NCBI RefSeq assembly: GCF_000175635.1
Contig: NZ_ACVP01000023.1
Coordinates: forward strand, 1-64,000
DNA: 64,000 bases
Source: Corynebacterium tuberculostearicum SK141
GTDB lineage: Bacteria > Actinomycetota > Actinomycetes > Mycobacteriales > Mycobacteriaceae
Reading direction: 5' to 3'
The stretch's first letter is position 1; the number at the start of each line of letters is the position of its first letter. Of the stretch, positions 17,976 to 31,140 are shown in pieces. The position numbers and the translations under genes are program-made. Below the pieces are notes generated by a model that saw nothing but the letters and a program-made list of their open reading frames with translations, ran no database searches and had not been told where the DNA came from.

Positions 17976-19285
17976 TGCTCCTCGCCTGGCTTATCGGATT
18001 CCGCCCACGCAGCTAGGTTGGCCTGGAAGTGCTGGTAGGAGGCCTCCAACTGTTTCAGCTCCACCTCGCCGCCTACCTGGCGGCGGGCATCGGAGTAGAT
18101 GGCCCGGGCGGCGTCGTCAAGCACGCGCCGGCGTTCCGCTGTGCGAAGAAGGGCAACCACCTTAGCGAGGTTATCCAGCATGCTGAGGTAGATCTCCGCA
18201 TTATCGGCCGCATCGCGCCGAATCTGTGTAAACATCGCCTCGACGATCTCGTCATAGCTAAAGGTCTGATAATCCAGCCGAAATTCGCCGTCCACATGCA
18301 CAATGCCCTGCGGAAGCCGCTTATCCCCAATCACGGTGAGAATCTGGGTAAAGCGGTCAATGATGTCAATTACCGTAAATGGGTCATTAACGCCGGTGCT
18401 CAAAGCGCGGGCAGCAATTTCTGCAAGGTGCCGAGCGGTAAACCGAGGATCGTGGGCAGAGGCGTTTTCGCGGTGTTGCGTGAGCACGATATGACGCTCA
18501 ATATCTTCCGGCAAACGTGGCACGCCGTGGGCAATGACCTCGCCTTCCAATACGAGGTCTCCCGGTGCCACGCCGAGGTGCACCGCGCAATCCTCTTGCG
18601 CTGCAGCCTGCGCGATGGCGTCATAGTCCACGAATTTGAGATAGCCAGTCTCACTACTGCGGCGCTTTTGCGCGTTCGTGTAGAACTCTGGCCCCGGCGC
18701 TTTTACTTTCTCCTCCTCCTCACCGCGGCGGATGAGCCGGCGCATGTGGCTTTCTACGTCTTGGGCAACCACGTGCACCACGTGGGACATGCTGATGGAT
18801 TGCGCAATGTGCACGATGAAGTAGATGAGGAAGACAACGCAGGCGATGGCCAGCAGAACCGTGACGGCTACATTGAGGGAAGGAACGTATTCTTCTACCC
18901 CACCGCCGCCGGTACGAACCGCGCGCAGGGATAGGAGCGCAAAAATAAAGGTTGCCAGGTAGATCGCCAACGTGGATTGAATGGAGCGATCCTTTAAAAA
19001 CTCGTGCAGGAGGCGCGGGCCCATCACCGTGACGACACCGGATAGCGCGGTCAGCGTGATGAAAAAGACGGTGCCGGCCAAGGAGAGTGACGAGGTTGCT
19101 ACCGCGCTTAAAATCCCTTGCGCGCTATCGGCGCTGCCGTCATAAAAGGGCGTGTCCGACACGTCAAAATTGCTACCAACCGCAATGAGCAATTCCGCGC
19201 CGATCGCGGCGATGGCCACCGCCACGGCGGGGATGAGCCAAAACTTCTCCCGCCAAGCGGGCATCCTCTCCAGCAGTGTCTTCAT
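17963..19285 (-). CDS. DUF2254 membrane protein
   Basis: The 440-residue protein has an N-terminal membrane part with about four segments (about residues 15-35, 60-82, 105-125 and 135-160), then a large soluble C-terminal domain. Family hallmarks are AISTGVNDPFTVIDIIDRF (seen as ALSTGVNDPFTVIDIIDRF, about 290-308) and a preceding FTARHLAEIAARALS. The function is unknown. It starts 6 bp after the ABC-F gene ends on the same strand, so the two are probably co-transcribed. Confidence 0.9.
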   Translation of the reverse strand: MKTLLERMPAWREKFWLIPAVAVAIAAIGAELLIAVGSNFDVSDTPFYDGSADSAQGILSAVATSSLSLAGTVFFITLTALSGVVTVMGPRLLHEFLKDRSIQSTLAIYLATFIFALLSLRAVRTGGGGVEEYVPSLNVAVTVLLAIACVVFLIYFIVHIAQSISMSHVVHVVAQDVESHMRRLIRRGEEEEKVKAPGPEFYTNAQKRRSSETGYLKFVDYDAIAQAAAQEDCAVHLGVAPGDLVLEGEVIAHGVPRLPEDIERHIVLTQHRENASAHDPRFTARHLAEIAARALSTGVNDPFTVIDIIDRFTQILTVIGDKRLPQGIVHVDGEFRLDYQTFSYDEIVEAMFTQIRRDAADNAEIYLSMLDNLAKVVALLRTAERRRVLDDAARAIYSDARRQVGGEVELKQLEASYQHFQANLAAWAESDKPGEEHAAD

Positions 19286-19291
19286 AAATCC

Positions 19292-20923
<1,632 letters not shown>

Positions 20924-20969
20924 GAAGAAATAGTCTAGCAATTGACGCGGCCAACGCTAAGACGCACTA

Positions 20970-21020
20970 ACGCCCCCAACAGTCACTTCCCGAATCCGAG
21001 AAATGCGCTGTTGGGGGCGT
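20970..21020. terminator. Terminator hairpin after the suf operon
   Basis: ACGCCCCCAACAG (20970-20982) and CTGTTGGGGGCGT (21008-21020) form a perfect 13-bp stem. It lies between the end of sufT (21038) and the start of the ABC-F gene. The T-run is weak. Confidence 0.75.
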
Positions 21021-21037
21021 GTGATTAATACGCGATT

Positions 21038-21445
21038 TTAAACCGCGAAGCCGAGGGCCTGAAGCTGCTCGCGGCCCTCCTCAGTAATCATTTGCGGTCC
21101 CCATGGCGGCATCCATACCCAGTTGATGCGGACGGCATCGGCCAGCTTATTGGCCTTGACGATGTCTTCCACCTGCTCTGCAATGACATCGGTCAGCGGG
21201 CACGCCGGCGAGGTCAGCGTCATATTGATCATGACGATCTCCTTGCCATTGTCCTCTTCAAACCAAAGATCATAGACAAGGCCCAGGTCAACGACGTTAA
21301 TGCCGAGCTCGGGGTCAATGACATCACGCATGAATTCGGTGACATCAAAGGCCTTAGAAATCTGCTCTTCAGTCTGCTCCGGGCGCTCGCCGCTGCCGGA
21401 GAATGAAGAGTTCTCGTTCTGATAAGGATCTACGGGTTCGGTCAT
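21038..21445 (-). CDS. sufT: SufT-like iron-sulfur assembly protein (MIP18/DUF59)
   Basis: This 135-residue protein has a DUF59 domain: VIDPELGINVVDLGLVYDL, then MTLTSPACPLTDVIAEQV with the single conserved Cys, and WVWMPPWGPQMITEEGREQL. SufT-type proteins help mature Fe-S proteins. It is the last gene of the suf operon and begins directly at the end of sufU (no spacer). Confidence 0.93.
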   Translation of the reverse strand: MTEPVDPYQNENSSFSGSGERPEQTEEQISKAFDVTEFMRDVIDPELGINVVDLGLVYDLWFEEDNGKEIVMINMTLTSPACPLTDVIAEQVEDIVKANKLADAVRINWVWMPPWGPQMITEEGREQLQALGFAV

Positions 21446-23187
<1,742 letters not shown>

Positions 23188-23946
23188 TTACTTGAGGAAC
23201 TGGTCGTAGCCGTCAGACTCGAGCTGGTCCGCCAATTCAGCGCCACCGGTCTTGATGACGTGGCCGTCAGCGAAGACATGGACGAAGTCCGGCTTCACAT
23301 AGTTCAGGATGCGCTTGTAGTGGGTAATCATCAAGATGCCACCATTGGTTTCCTTCTGGTAGCTATTGATGCCCTCAGACACGATGCGCAGAGCGTCAAC
23401 GTCCAGGCCGGAGTCGGTCTCGTCCATGACTGCGAACTTCGGCTTCAGGATATCCAGCTGCATGACCTCGTGGCGCTTCTTCTCACCGCCGGAGAAGCCT
23501 TCGTTTACGGAGCGGGAGATGAAGGACTTATCAATCTTCAAGTTCTCGCGGGCCTGGGTAAGCTCCTTGTTCCATTCGCGCAGCTTCGGTGCCTCGCCGC
23601 GAATGGAGGTGACTGCGGAGCGCATGAACTGAGAGACCTTTACACCCGGTACCTCAGTTGGGTACTGCATCGCCAGGAAGAGGCCGGCGCGAGCGCGCTC
23701 ATCGACGGGCATCTCCAGCAGATTTTCGCCGTCGAGAAGCACCTCGCCCTCGGTGACCTCATACTTCGGGTGGCCGGCGATGGTGTAGGACAAGGTGGAC
23801 TTGCCGGAACCGTTCGGGCCCATGATGGCGTGGATCTCGCCGGAGTTGATGGTCAGGTTAACGCCCTTGAGGATTTCCTTCGGCTCGCCGCCTTCTTCCG
23901 TCGGCAGCACCTGGGCGTGGAGGTTCTTAATTTCCAGAGTAGACAT
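23188..23946 (-). CDS. sufC: SufC ATPase of the SufBCD scaffold
   Basis: This 252-residue soluble ABC ATPase has Walker A GPNGSGKST (about 41-49), signature FSGGEKKRHEV and Walker B FAVMDETDSGLD, where the D-E-T-D pattern is typical of SufC. It powers Fe-S cluster assembly on SufB-SufD. It lies between sufD (30 bp) and sufS (45 bp). Confidence 0.97.
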   Translation of the reverse strand: MSTLEIKNLHAQVLPTEEGGEPKEILKGVNLTINSGEIHAIMGPNGSGKSTLSYTIAGHPKYEVTEGEVLLDGENLLEMPVDERARAGLFLAMQYPTEVPGVKVSQFMRSAVTSIRGEAPKLREWNKELTQARENLKIDKSFISRSVNEGFSGGEKKRHEVMQLDILKPKFAVMDETDSGLDVDALRIVSEGINSYQKETNGGILMITHYKRILNYVKPDFVHVFADGHVIKTGGAELADQLESDGYDQFLK

Positions 23947-23976
23947 AATGTGTGTGGGTTTCCTTCTATGAAAGAG

Positions 23977-25131
23977 TTAGGCGGAGATCTTTTCCAGTTC
24001 TTCGGAAATGCGGTTTTCCAATTCCTCGGACAGGGACTGCACCGGAATACGGTGGATGACCTCATTGAAGAAGCCACGGATGATGAGGCGGCGTGCTTCA
24101 GCCTCTGGAATGCCGCGAGACATCAGGTAGAACAACTCGATGTCATCGAAGCGACCAACGGTGGCCGCGTGGCCTGCACCGGTAATTTCACCGGTCTCAA
24201 TCTCCAGGTTAGGGATTGCGTCCGCGCGAGCGCCCTCAGTCAGGATCAGGTTGTTGTTGGTCTCGTAGGTATCGGTGCCCTGTGCATTGGAGCGGATAAG
24301 GACATCGCCTACCCAGCAGGTGCGGGCCTCATTGTCCTTGGTGCCCTGCAGTGCGCCCTTATAAAGGACGTGGGAGCGGCAATTAGGGACGGAGTGATCC
24401 ACCAACATGCGGTTTTCAAAGTACTGGCCTTCATCAGCGAAGTAGACGCCCAGCAGCTCTGCGTCGCCGCCTTGCTCGGTGAAGTTCACGCGAGGCACGA
24501 TGCGTACCACCTCGCCGCCAAAGATGGCGGAGTTGTGGCGCAGCACAGAATCGCGGCCGAGCTGTGCCACGTGGTTAGACAGGTGTACGGCATCGTCTTC
24601 CCAATCAACGTCAACGACGACGGTCAGGTGAGCGCCATCGCCCACGATGAACTCGACGTTATCTGCGTGGGTGCCAGAGCCGACGTACTTCAGGATGACG
24701 GTGGCTTCCGCGTGGTGGCCTACCTCGATGGAGGTAGCGCCAAAGGAAGTTACGCCCTCGCCCTTGCCGGTGTAGGTAATGACCACGGGCTCTTCCACCT
24801 GAGCCTCAGCGTCAATGGTGACAACCTGGCCCTCAGGCATAGAAGTCCACGCCTGTGCCGCGACGCGGTCAGACGGGGTACCAACGCGGCCCAAGCGCTC
24901 GTCATCGCGAGCGACGGTCTCGGAGCTTACGCCTGGATGTTCGCTCACGGTGACGTCCTGTGCCACTGCCTCAGCGAACTCGCCATTGTGGAGTCCACGG
25001 AGCTTGCGCAGGGAGACAAAGCGCCACACCTCATCGCGGCCGTGCGGCACCGGGAAGTCCTCCACGTTGGTGGAGGTAAAGACGTCACCCTTGGTGATCT
25101 TATCCGGATTGAATTCGTTCGAAGCGACCAT
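23977..25131 (-). CDS. sufD: SufD scaffold protein
   Basis: The 384-residue protein has the right-handed beta-helix core of SufB/SufD (NSAIFGGEVVRIVPRVNFTEQ, then YKGALQGTKDNEARTCWVGDVLI) and the C-terminal helical domain (GIPEAEARRLIIRGFFNEVI). It partners SufB and SufC. It begins 5 bp after the sufB stop. Confidence 0.96.
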   Translation of the reverse strand: MVASNEFNPDKITKGDVFTSTNVEDFPVPHGRDEVWRFVSLRKLRGLHNGEFAEAVAQDVTVSEHPGVSSETVARDDERLGRVGTPSDRVAAQAWTSMPEGQVVTIDAEAQVEEPVVITYTGKGEGVTSFGATSIEVGHHAEATVILKYVGSGTHADNVEFIVGDGAHLTVVVDVDWEDDAVHLSNHVAQLGRDSVLRHNSAIFGGEVVRIVPRVNFTEQGGDAELLGVYFADEGQYFENRMLVDHSVPNCRSHVLYKGALQGTKDNEARTCWVGDVLIRSNAQGTDTYETNNNLILTEGARADAIPNLEIETGEITGAGHAATVGRFDDIELFYLMSRGIPEAEARRLIIRGFFNEVIHRIPVQSLSEELENRISEELEKISA

Positions 25132-25136
25132 TTTCT

Positions 25137-26576
25137 TTAGCCGACCGATCCTTCCATTTGCAGTTCGATGAGGCGGTTGAGCTCGAGGGCGTACTCCATC
25201 GGCAGCTCCTTAGCAATCGGCTCAACGAAGCCACGCACGATCATCGCCATTGCTTCTTCTTCCGCAATACCGCGGGACATCAGGTAGAACAGCTGCTCCT
25301 CAGAAACCTGGGAAACGGTTGCCTCATGGCCCAGCGTGACGTGGTCATTGCGGATGTCGTTATACGGGTATGTATCCGAACGCGAGATATTGTCCACCAG
25401 CAACGCGTCGCACTCGACGTTAGAGGTGGAATGGTGCGCGTTCTGATTAACCTGCACCAAGCCGCGGTACGCGGCGCGGCCGCCGGCACGGGCAACCGAC
25501 TTGGACACAATATTGGAAGAAGTGTGCGGGGCCATGTGAGTCATCTTGGCGCCCGTGTCCTGGAACTGGTTCTCACCAGCAAAAGCAACGGAAAGAACCT
25601 CACCCTTGGCGTAAGGACCGGTCATCCATACGGCTGGGTACTTCATGGTGACCTTGGAGCCGATGTTGCCGTCGACCCATTCCATGGTGCCGCCTTCTTC
25701 TACCTTGGTGCGCTTGGTCACCAAGTTGTAGACGTTGCTGGACCAGTTCTGAATGGTGGTGTAGCGGCAGCGGCCGCCCTTCTTCACGATGATCTCTACT
25801 ACCGCGGAGTGCAGGGAATCAGACTTGTAGATAGGAGCGGTACAGCCCTCGACGTAGTGAACATAAGCGTCCTCGTCGACGATGATGAGGGTGCGCTCAA
25901 ACTGGCCCATGTTTTCCGTGTTGATGCGGAAGTAAGCCTGCAGCGGAATATCTACATGCACGCCCTTGGGCACGTAGATAAAGGAACCACCGGACCACAC
26001 TGCGGAGTTCAGCGCGGAGAACTTATTGTCACCGGCTGGGATAACGGTGCCGAAGTATTCCTTGAAAAGCTCAGGGTAATCACGCAGTGCGGTATCAGTA
26101 TCGACGAAGATGACGCCCTGGCTTTCCAGGTCCTCACGGATCTGGTGGTAGACAACCTCGGACTCATACTGGGCTGCCACACCGGCAACGAGGCGCTGCT
26201 TCTCAGCCTCTGGAATGCCCAACTTATCGTAGGTGGCCTTGATGTCGTCCGGGAGGTCTTCCCAGGTCTGGGCCTGCTCCTCAGTGGACTTCACGTAGTA
26301 CTTAATCTGGTCGAAGTCGATGCCAGACAAATCCGCGCCCCAGGTGGGAACGGGCTTCTTATCAAAGATGTTGAGTGCCTTCAGACGCTGGTTAAGCATC
26401 CATTCCGGCTCGCCCTTCTTGGCGGAAATATCGCGTACTACATCTTCATTCAAGCCGCGGCGAGCAGAAGCACCAGCCGCGTCCGAGTCGTGCCAGCCGT
26501 ACTCATATGCACCAATGGAATCAATGATTTCATCATCGGTCATCTTGTTTTCGGGTGCCGATTGTGCCTGGGTCAT
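25137..26576 (-). CDS. sufB: SufB scaffold protein
   Basis: The 479-residue scaffold protein builds the nascent Fe-S cluster with SufC and SufD. Family blocks are [40 protein letters not shown] with a conserved Cys, the Glu/His-rich [12 protein letters not shown] region and the C-terminal [20 protein letters not shown]. The ATG overlaps the sufR stop by 4 bp. I see no intein insertion, unlike SufB of some mycobacteria. Confidence 0.97.
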   Translation of the reverse strand: MTQAQSAPENKMTDDEIIDSIGAYEYGWHDSDAAGASARRGLNEDVVRDISAKKGEPEWMLNQRLKALNIFDKKPVPTWGADLSGIDFDQIKYYVKSTEEQAQTWEDLPDDIKATYDKLGIPEAEKQRLVAGVAAQYESEVVYHQIREDLESQGVIFVDTDTALRDYPELFKEYFGTVIPAGDNKFSALNSAVWSGGSFIYVPKGVHVDIPLQAYFRINTENMGQFERTLIIVDEDAYVHYVEGCTAPIYKSDSLHSAVVEIIVKKGGRCRYTTIQNWSSNVYNLVTKRTKVEEGGTMEWVDGNIGSKVTMKYPAVWMTGPYAKGEVLSVAFAGENQFQDTGAKMTHMAPHTSSNIVSKSVARAGGRAAYRGLVQVNQNAHHSTSNVECDALLVDNISRSDTYPYNDIRNDHVTLGHEATVSQVSEEQLFYLMSRGIAEEEAMAMIVRGFVEPIAKELPMEYALELNRLIELQMEGSVG

Positions 26577-27310
26577 GACTCGCTCCTTTCAGTATCTGTA
26601 TTAACGGGTGTCAAGGGGATGTTCGTGGTACAGATCCCGTGACCGCCAGCAATGGAGGCCAAAGGTTGTACGTGTTTGCCTAATAGAGCAGAAAAGACTT
26701 CTTGTTCCGCCTCACACAGCTCCGGATGCTCGGCCGCCACATGGGAGACCGGACAATGATGCTGACAGATTTGCACTCCCTGACCAGCGCGGTCCACCGT
26801 GGCGGCATACCCGTGTCCGTCCAAGACCTCAGCCAGCTTACGGGCCACGTCCTCTACAGATTCGCCCTCTTCTATCAAGGGACGCACATCTGCAACGAGT
26901 CGCTCGAAGCGGACCTTGGCAAAGCGCTTAACAGCCTCAGACCCGCCGACGGCGCGTAGTGCCGTCAAGGCATCAGAGGCCAAATCATCGTAGGCGTGGC
27001 CGAATTGCGCTCGGCCACGATCGGTGAGGCGGAAATGTTTGGCTGGTCGCCCGCGACCAGAGCCGCTACCCGCTGAACCGCGGGTAACTGGGCGGCGGCG
27101 CACAACCTCCGTCAATTCCTCTTCCACCAAATTGTCTAAGTGCCGGCGGATTCCGGCAGCAGAAAGGCCAAGGCGTTCACCCAAGTGGGAAGCGGTAACG
27201 GGCCCGTCCTTCAGCAGCAACAGCATCACTTGCCGGCGGGTATCGCCATCCGTAGTGCGGGATTCCTTAGCCGCCTTGTGCGTAGTTTCTACGCGCTGAG
27301 GTGTGCTCAT
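26573..27310 (-). CDS. sufR: SufR repressor of the suf operon
   Basis: The ATG at 27310 (245 residues) follows GGGAGG with about 6 nt spacing. The longer frame to 27394 is unlikely. A winged helix-turn-helix lies at about 20-85 ([32 protein letters not shown]). The C-terminal half carries the Fe-S binding cysteines: [14 protein letters not shown] and a further Cys in [11 protein letters not shown]. SufR represses the operon when its cluster is present. Candidate operator palindromes lie upstream (27415-27446). Confidence 0.96.
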   Translation of the reverse strand: MSTPQRVETTHKAAKESRTTDGDTRRQVMLLLLKDGPVTASHLGERLGLSAAGIRRHLDNLVEEELTEVVRRRPVTRGSAGSGSGRGRPAKHFRLTDRGRAQFGHAYDDLASDALTALRAVGGSEAVKRFAKVRFERLVADVRPLIEEGESVEDVARKLAEVLDGHGYAATVDRAGQGVQICQHHCPVSHVAAEHPELCEAEQEVFSALLGKHVQPLASIAGGHGICTTNIPLTPVNTDTERSES

Positions 27311-27414
27311 GCCGGGACCTCCCTTCGTGCTTCGCTCACTTACAGCCGCCCTGCAGCCGGCTCCCGTAATTCCGAGAGTCGCGCCGCAGTCCAACTGCGC
27401 CTCCTTTATTAGAC

Positions 27415-27446
27415 AACACTAGTGTTCCTTAATTCATTCCGGAATG
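27415..27446. promoter_or_regulatory. Two palindromes upstream of sufR
   Basis: AACACTAGTGTT (27415-27426) and CATTCCGGAATG (27435-27446) are perfect 12-bp palindromes 8 bp apart. The first touches a minus-strand -10-like TAATAA (27411-27406). Its ACACT/AGTGT arms recall the ACACT-type inverted repeat reported for mycobacterial SufR. I take the first as the SufR operator. The second is unassigned. Confidence 0.6.
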
Positions 27447-27579
27447 CCACCATTGGCCTTTCTTCGGCGTGGCACGGGGGTGGCTAACTCCCCTCATCGC
27501 CACAACTGGCGGTGCTGCGCGCGTTAAAAGGGCGGGCCTGCTGGGGTTGGGGCGGAGGATTCGCGTAAGGTCTTAACCC

Positions 27580-29304
27580 ATGACAGGCAAATTCCGCGGC
27601 TTCCTTTCCGGCGTCAAGGCCGAGCTGCCGCAGCTGGGCACCGCTGGTTCTCGGTCTGCGCGACTACACGCCGAGGACACCGGAGCCGCGGAGCCTGATT
27701 CTCGTTTTGATTTTGTCCCCGCCAATGCGGATGGCCTAAAGCGCACCACCACCGCACAGTGGCGGACATTTTTTATCCTGCGCTGGGTGGGCACAGTTGG
27801 ATCCCTGCTTATCGCCTTCGGCGCGTTGGGCGCCGGTGCCCTCCCAGTAGTGGGAAACCCTTATGACAACGTGCCTTTTGGCTCCCTCATGTCCCGCATG
27901 CTGCAGACCTCTTCTGCCATAGTCATGGTGGGAGTAGGGCTGTTGGTGGCCGCCTGGGTGTTCCTTGCCCCTTTTGTGGGCACTCCGCTGCGCCAACCCC
28001 AGGAAGGTTCGCTCACCCCAACGCGCGCCCGCCGGCTCGTGACCACCCACCAACTGTGGCGCACGTGGGCCGGCTGGGTCATCCCGCTGATTTTTACCGC
28101 CCCGCTCTTTACCCAGGACATCTACTCCTACTTGGCCAACGGTTCCATCGTGATGCAAGGCATGGATCCCTATTCTGCAGGACCGGTGCAATTGCTTGGC
28201 GCGGGTGATGAGCTCGCCCGATCCGTACCGTTTATCTGGGCCAACTCCCCCTCCCCTTATGGCCCCGTAGCACTCGGGCTCGCTGGAGTGGTGAGCGCAG
28301 TTACCTCTAATTCCATCCTCTTGGGAGTAATCGCCCACCGGCTCTTATCCATCGCCGGCATCATGCTTGCTGGGTGGGCAATCAGCTGTCTCGCGCGGCG
28401 CTGCCGGGTATCTCCAGAATCTGCCCTGTGGCTCGGCATTCTCAACCCACTGACCATCTTGCACCTGGTGGGCGGAATCCATAATGAATCCATCATGCTG
28501 GGCCTGCTCTTGGTGGGTATGGAGCTGGGCCTGCGGGGCGTCGACAAGCTAGAAAAGTCCACGCGCAGCGCCTACCTAGCACTCATTGCTTCTGGAGTTT
28601 TCCTGTCCTGCGCCGGAATGGTCAAGGTTACCGGCTTTATCGGGCTGGGCTTTGTAGGGATGGCATATGCCCGCCACCTGATAGACAAGGAGCGTGCATC
28701 ACGCTGGAAGGCCTTGGCCTACGCCATTGCTCTGCAGCTAGTCATTTTAATTGCAACCATCGCCCTTATTAGCGCCCTGACCGGCATTGGCCTGGGGTGG
28801 ATCACAGGACAAGGCGGGGCGGCCTCCATCCGCTCGTGGCTTTCTACCTCCACCGCCGTAGGCGTGGGTACCGGCTTTATCGGAATGCTACTGGGCCTAG
28901 GTGACCACACCGAAGCTATTCTCACCGTAACCCGTACCTTTGGTGTGCTGGTGGCAGTAGCTTTCATGGCCCGCATGCTCTTTGCAACGTTGCGCGGCCG
29001 CATCCACCCTGTGGGAGGACTCGGCACCGCCTCCTTAGTGCTGGTTATCTTCTTTCCCGTGGTCCATCCGTGGTACATCCTGTGGGCGGTACTGCCTTTG
29101 GCTGCATGGGCCAACCGGCTTATCTTCCGGTTCTGCGTCGTGGCTTATTCGGCAGCTATGAGCTTCTTTGTGCTGCCACGCGGGCTCGGGTTGCCGCCCA
29201 GCACCATCATCGTCATCTATGTGTCGGCAGCCTGCACTTTCGCAGTCATCGCCACCCTGTGGTGGGTTGCAGTGCGGCGCAGCGGAATCCGTGTCCTAAA
29301 CTAA
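27580..29304 (+). CDS. mptB: Alpha-(1->6)-mannopyranosyltransferase MptB
   Basis: This 574-residue polyprenyl-phosphomannose-dependent GT-C glycosyltransferase has about 12-13 membrane segments starting near residue 62. The first extracellular loop has the aspartate motif region (TQDIYSYLANGSIVMQGMDPY, about 178-198). MptB starts the mannan core of lipomannan-type glycolipids in corynebacteria. TAAGGT at 27566-27571 lies 8 nt before the ATG, so a leaderless start is possible. An ABC-2 transporter gene pair follows after 6 bp, the same order as in C. glutamicum. Confidence 0.93.
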   Translation: MTGKFRGFLSGVKAELPQLGTAGSRSARLHAEDTGAAEPDSRFDFVPANADGLKRTTTAQWRTFFILRWVGTVGSLLIAFGALGAGALPVVGNPYDNVPFGSLMSRMLQTSSAIVMVGVGLLVAAWVFLAPFVGTPLRQPQEGSLTPTRARRLVTTHQLWRTWAGWVIPLIFTAPLFTQDIYSYLANGSIVMQGMDPYSAGPVQLLGAGDELARSVPFIWANSPSPYGPVALGLAGVVSAVTSNSILLGVIAHRLLSIAGIMLAGWAISCLARRCRVSPESALWLGILNPLTILHLVGGIHNESIMLGLLLVGMELGLRGVDKLEKSTRSAYLALIASGVFLSCAGMVKVTGFIGLGFVGMAYARHLIDKERASRWKALAYAIALQLVILIATIALISALTGIGLGWITGQGGAASIRSWLSTSTAVGVGTGFIGMLLGLGDHTEAILTVTRTFGVLVAVAFMARMLFATLRGRIHPVGGLGTASLVLVIFFPVVHPWYILWAVLPLAAWANRLIFRFCVVAYSAAMSFFVLPRGLGLPPSTIIVIYVSAACTFAVIATLWWVAVRRSGIRVLN

Positions 29305-29310
29305 TCCCAC

Positions 29311-30240
29311 GTGAATTCCATTTCAGCCGATCGCCCAGCCCTCACCGTGGACAACGTGGTGAAAAAATATGGCTCCACCACCGCCGTTAATGGTCTAAGC
29401 CTTAGCGTTGCCACAGGTGAGGTCTTTTGCCTCCTTGGCCCTAATGGCGCCGGAAAGTCCACGACGATTGAGATGTCAGAGGGTTTTATCCACCCCACCA
29501 GCGGCACGATCGACGTCCTCGGGCTAGACCCGAGTTCCGCACCGGACAAGGTGCGCGAAAAGGTCGGCATCATGTTGCAGGGTGGTGGTTCCTACTCCGG
29601 CATCCGTGTTCTGGAAATGCTTGAACTTTCCGCTAGCTACAGCGCCCATCCCCTCTCCCCGCGCTGGCTACTGGAAACGCTCGGGCTGGAAGGGGTAGCC
29701 CGGACTCCCTATCGCAGACTCTCCGGCGGGCAGCAGCAACGGCTTTCCCTCGCCCTAGCAATCATCGGTCGGCCCGAACTAGTTTTTCTCGATGAGCCCA
29801 CCGCTGGCATGGATGCACAATCCCGTTTGGCGGTCTGGGACCTTGTTCGAGCCCTTAGGCACGATGGCGTCACCATTGTTCTTACCACCCACCTCATGGA
29901 TGAAGCGGAGTCACTAGCGGACCGAGTGGCCATCATGGATCATGGCGAGCTCGTAGCCCACGGCACTCCCGCGGAACTTACCGCCCAGTCGGACTCGGCA
30001 GGGCTTAGTTTCAGCACCGATATCGATGTTGATGTGGAGGCTCTGGCTAAGGCTGGAATTCGAGCGACCAAATCGCGACCGTTGCACTACCGCTTAACCC
30101 AGGCCGGCACGCCCGAGACGATTGCCGCGCTGAGCGCCGAACTTGCCCGCCAAGGAGTCCTGCTGCGGCGCTTAGACGCAGCCCACCGCAACTTGGAGGA
30201 GGTCTTCCTTGACCTCACCGGGCGCCATTTGCGCAGCTAG
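29311..30240 (+). CDS. ABC-2 type exporter ATPase
   Basis: The 309-residue ATPase begins with a GTG 6 bp after mptB. Walker A is GPNGAGKST (about 47-55), the signature is LSGGQQQRLSLAL and Walker B is LVFLDEPTAGMD. The last 90 residues form the accessory domain usual in ABC-2 exporters (LMDEAESLADRVAIMDHG, then a variable tail). It pairs with the permease at 30298. The substrate is unknown; the mptB neighbourhood would allow a cell-envelope lipid or glycolipid. Confidence 0.92.
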   Translation: MNSISADRPALTVDNVVKKYGSTTAVNGLSLSVATGEVFCLLGPNGAGKSTTIEMSEGFIHPTSGTIDVLGLDPSSAPDKVREKVGIMLQGGGSYSGIRVLEMLELSASYSAHPLSPRWLLETLGLEGVARTPYRRLSGGQQQRLSLALAIIGRPELVFLDEPTAGMDAQSRLAVWDLVRALRHDGVTIVLTTHLMDEAESLADRVAIMDHGELVAHGTPAELTAQSDSAGLSFSTDIDVDVEALAKAGIRATKSRPLHYRLTQAGTPETIAALSAELARQGVLLRRLDAAHRNLEEVFLDLTGRHLRS

Positions 30241-30297
30241 CTGCGCCCTCCGCCAAGATCGAATTCAATCAACTGCGTTGCGGAAAGAAGCCACCAC

Positions 30298-31062
30298 ATG
30301 AGCACTACCTTTAAAACTGGAACCTTTACCCCGGCCCCTAAACGGGCCAGCGCCGGCGCCATGTTGCTTGCGCAAGGAAAGATGGAAGCAAAACTCATGC
30401 TGCGCCACGGCGAACAGCAATTGCTCAGCGTCATCATTCCGCTGGCCCTGCTCATAGGCGCGGCCCACTTAGAGTCCCTTACCGGACATGGCCTGCACGA
30501 GGTATTTCCCATGGTGCTTGCAGTAGCGGCCACCTCCGCAGGCTTTACCGGTCAGGCCATTTCACTTGCCTTTGACCGCCGCTACGGAGCCCTTAAACGC
30601 ACCGGCGCGTCCGGTGTGCCGGCTTGGGCCATCATTGGCGGCAAGATCCTCGGCGTACTCACCATGGTGGTATTCCAAATCCTCGTCCTGGGTATAGCGG
30701 CCTATATTCTGGGCCTCCGCATCAGCCTGGGCGGGGTGCTGCTCATGATTCTTTCGCTATTTTTTGGCGTTGCGGCTTTTACCGCCATGGGGCTGTTGCT
30801 CGGCGGCACCCTCAGTTCTGAGGTAGTGCTCGCGCTGGCCAACCTCATCTGGTTTCTGCTCCTCGGCGTAGTCGGCTGGACCCTCTACTCCCAGGGCCTT
30901 GGCGATAATGGCATCCTCAACGCGGTGCCGACCGTCGCCCTAGCAGGCGCGCTTACCGACGCCTCTAATTCCACCTTTCCCGGCCTCGAGCTCCTATCCT
31001 TGTTGGCGTGGCTAGCGGTGGCGTCGTTCGCTGCGGTCCGTTGGTTCCGCTTCGATGGCTAA
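30298..31062 (+). CDS. ABC-2 type exporter permease
   Basis: The 254-residue membrane protein has six predicted segments beginning near residue 45. The segments GQAISLAFDRRYGALKRTGA and SVPTVALAGALTDAS-like NAVPTVALAGALTDAS are typical of ABC-2 permeases, the first holding the cytoplasmic coupling region. It starts 57 bp after its ATPase. The next gene is ctaA, as in C. glutamicum. Confidence 0.9.
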   Translation: MSTTFKTGTFTPAPKRASAGAMLLAQGKMEAKLMLRHGEQQLLSVIIPLALLIGAAHLESLTGHGLHEVFPMVLAVAATSAGFTGQAISLAFDRRYGALKRTGASGVPAWAIIGGKILGVLTMVVFQILVLGIAAYILGLRISLGGVLLMILSLFFGVAAFTAMGLLLGGTLSSEVVLALANLIWFLLLGVVGWTLYSQGLGDNGILNAVPTVALAGALTDASNSTFPGLELLSLLAWLAVASFAAVRWFRFDG

Positions 31063-31140
31063 ATGTGACTTTTGTCCGGTTCCTTTCGAAACCAGAGGAA
31101 TTTTTATGCCCAAAATCTCCCGACTAGTAGGATGCAATGC

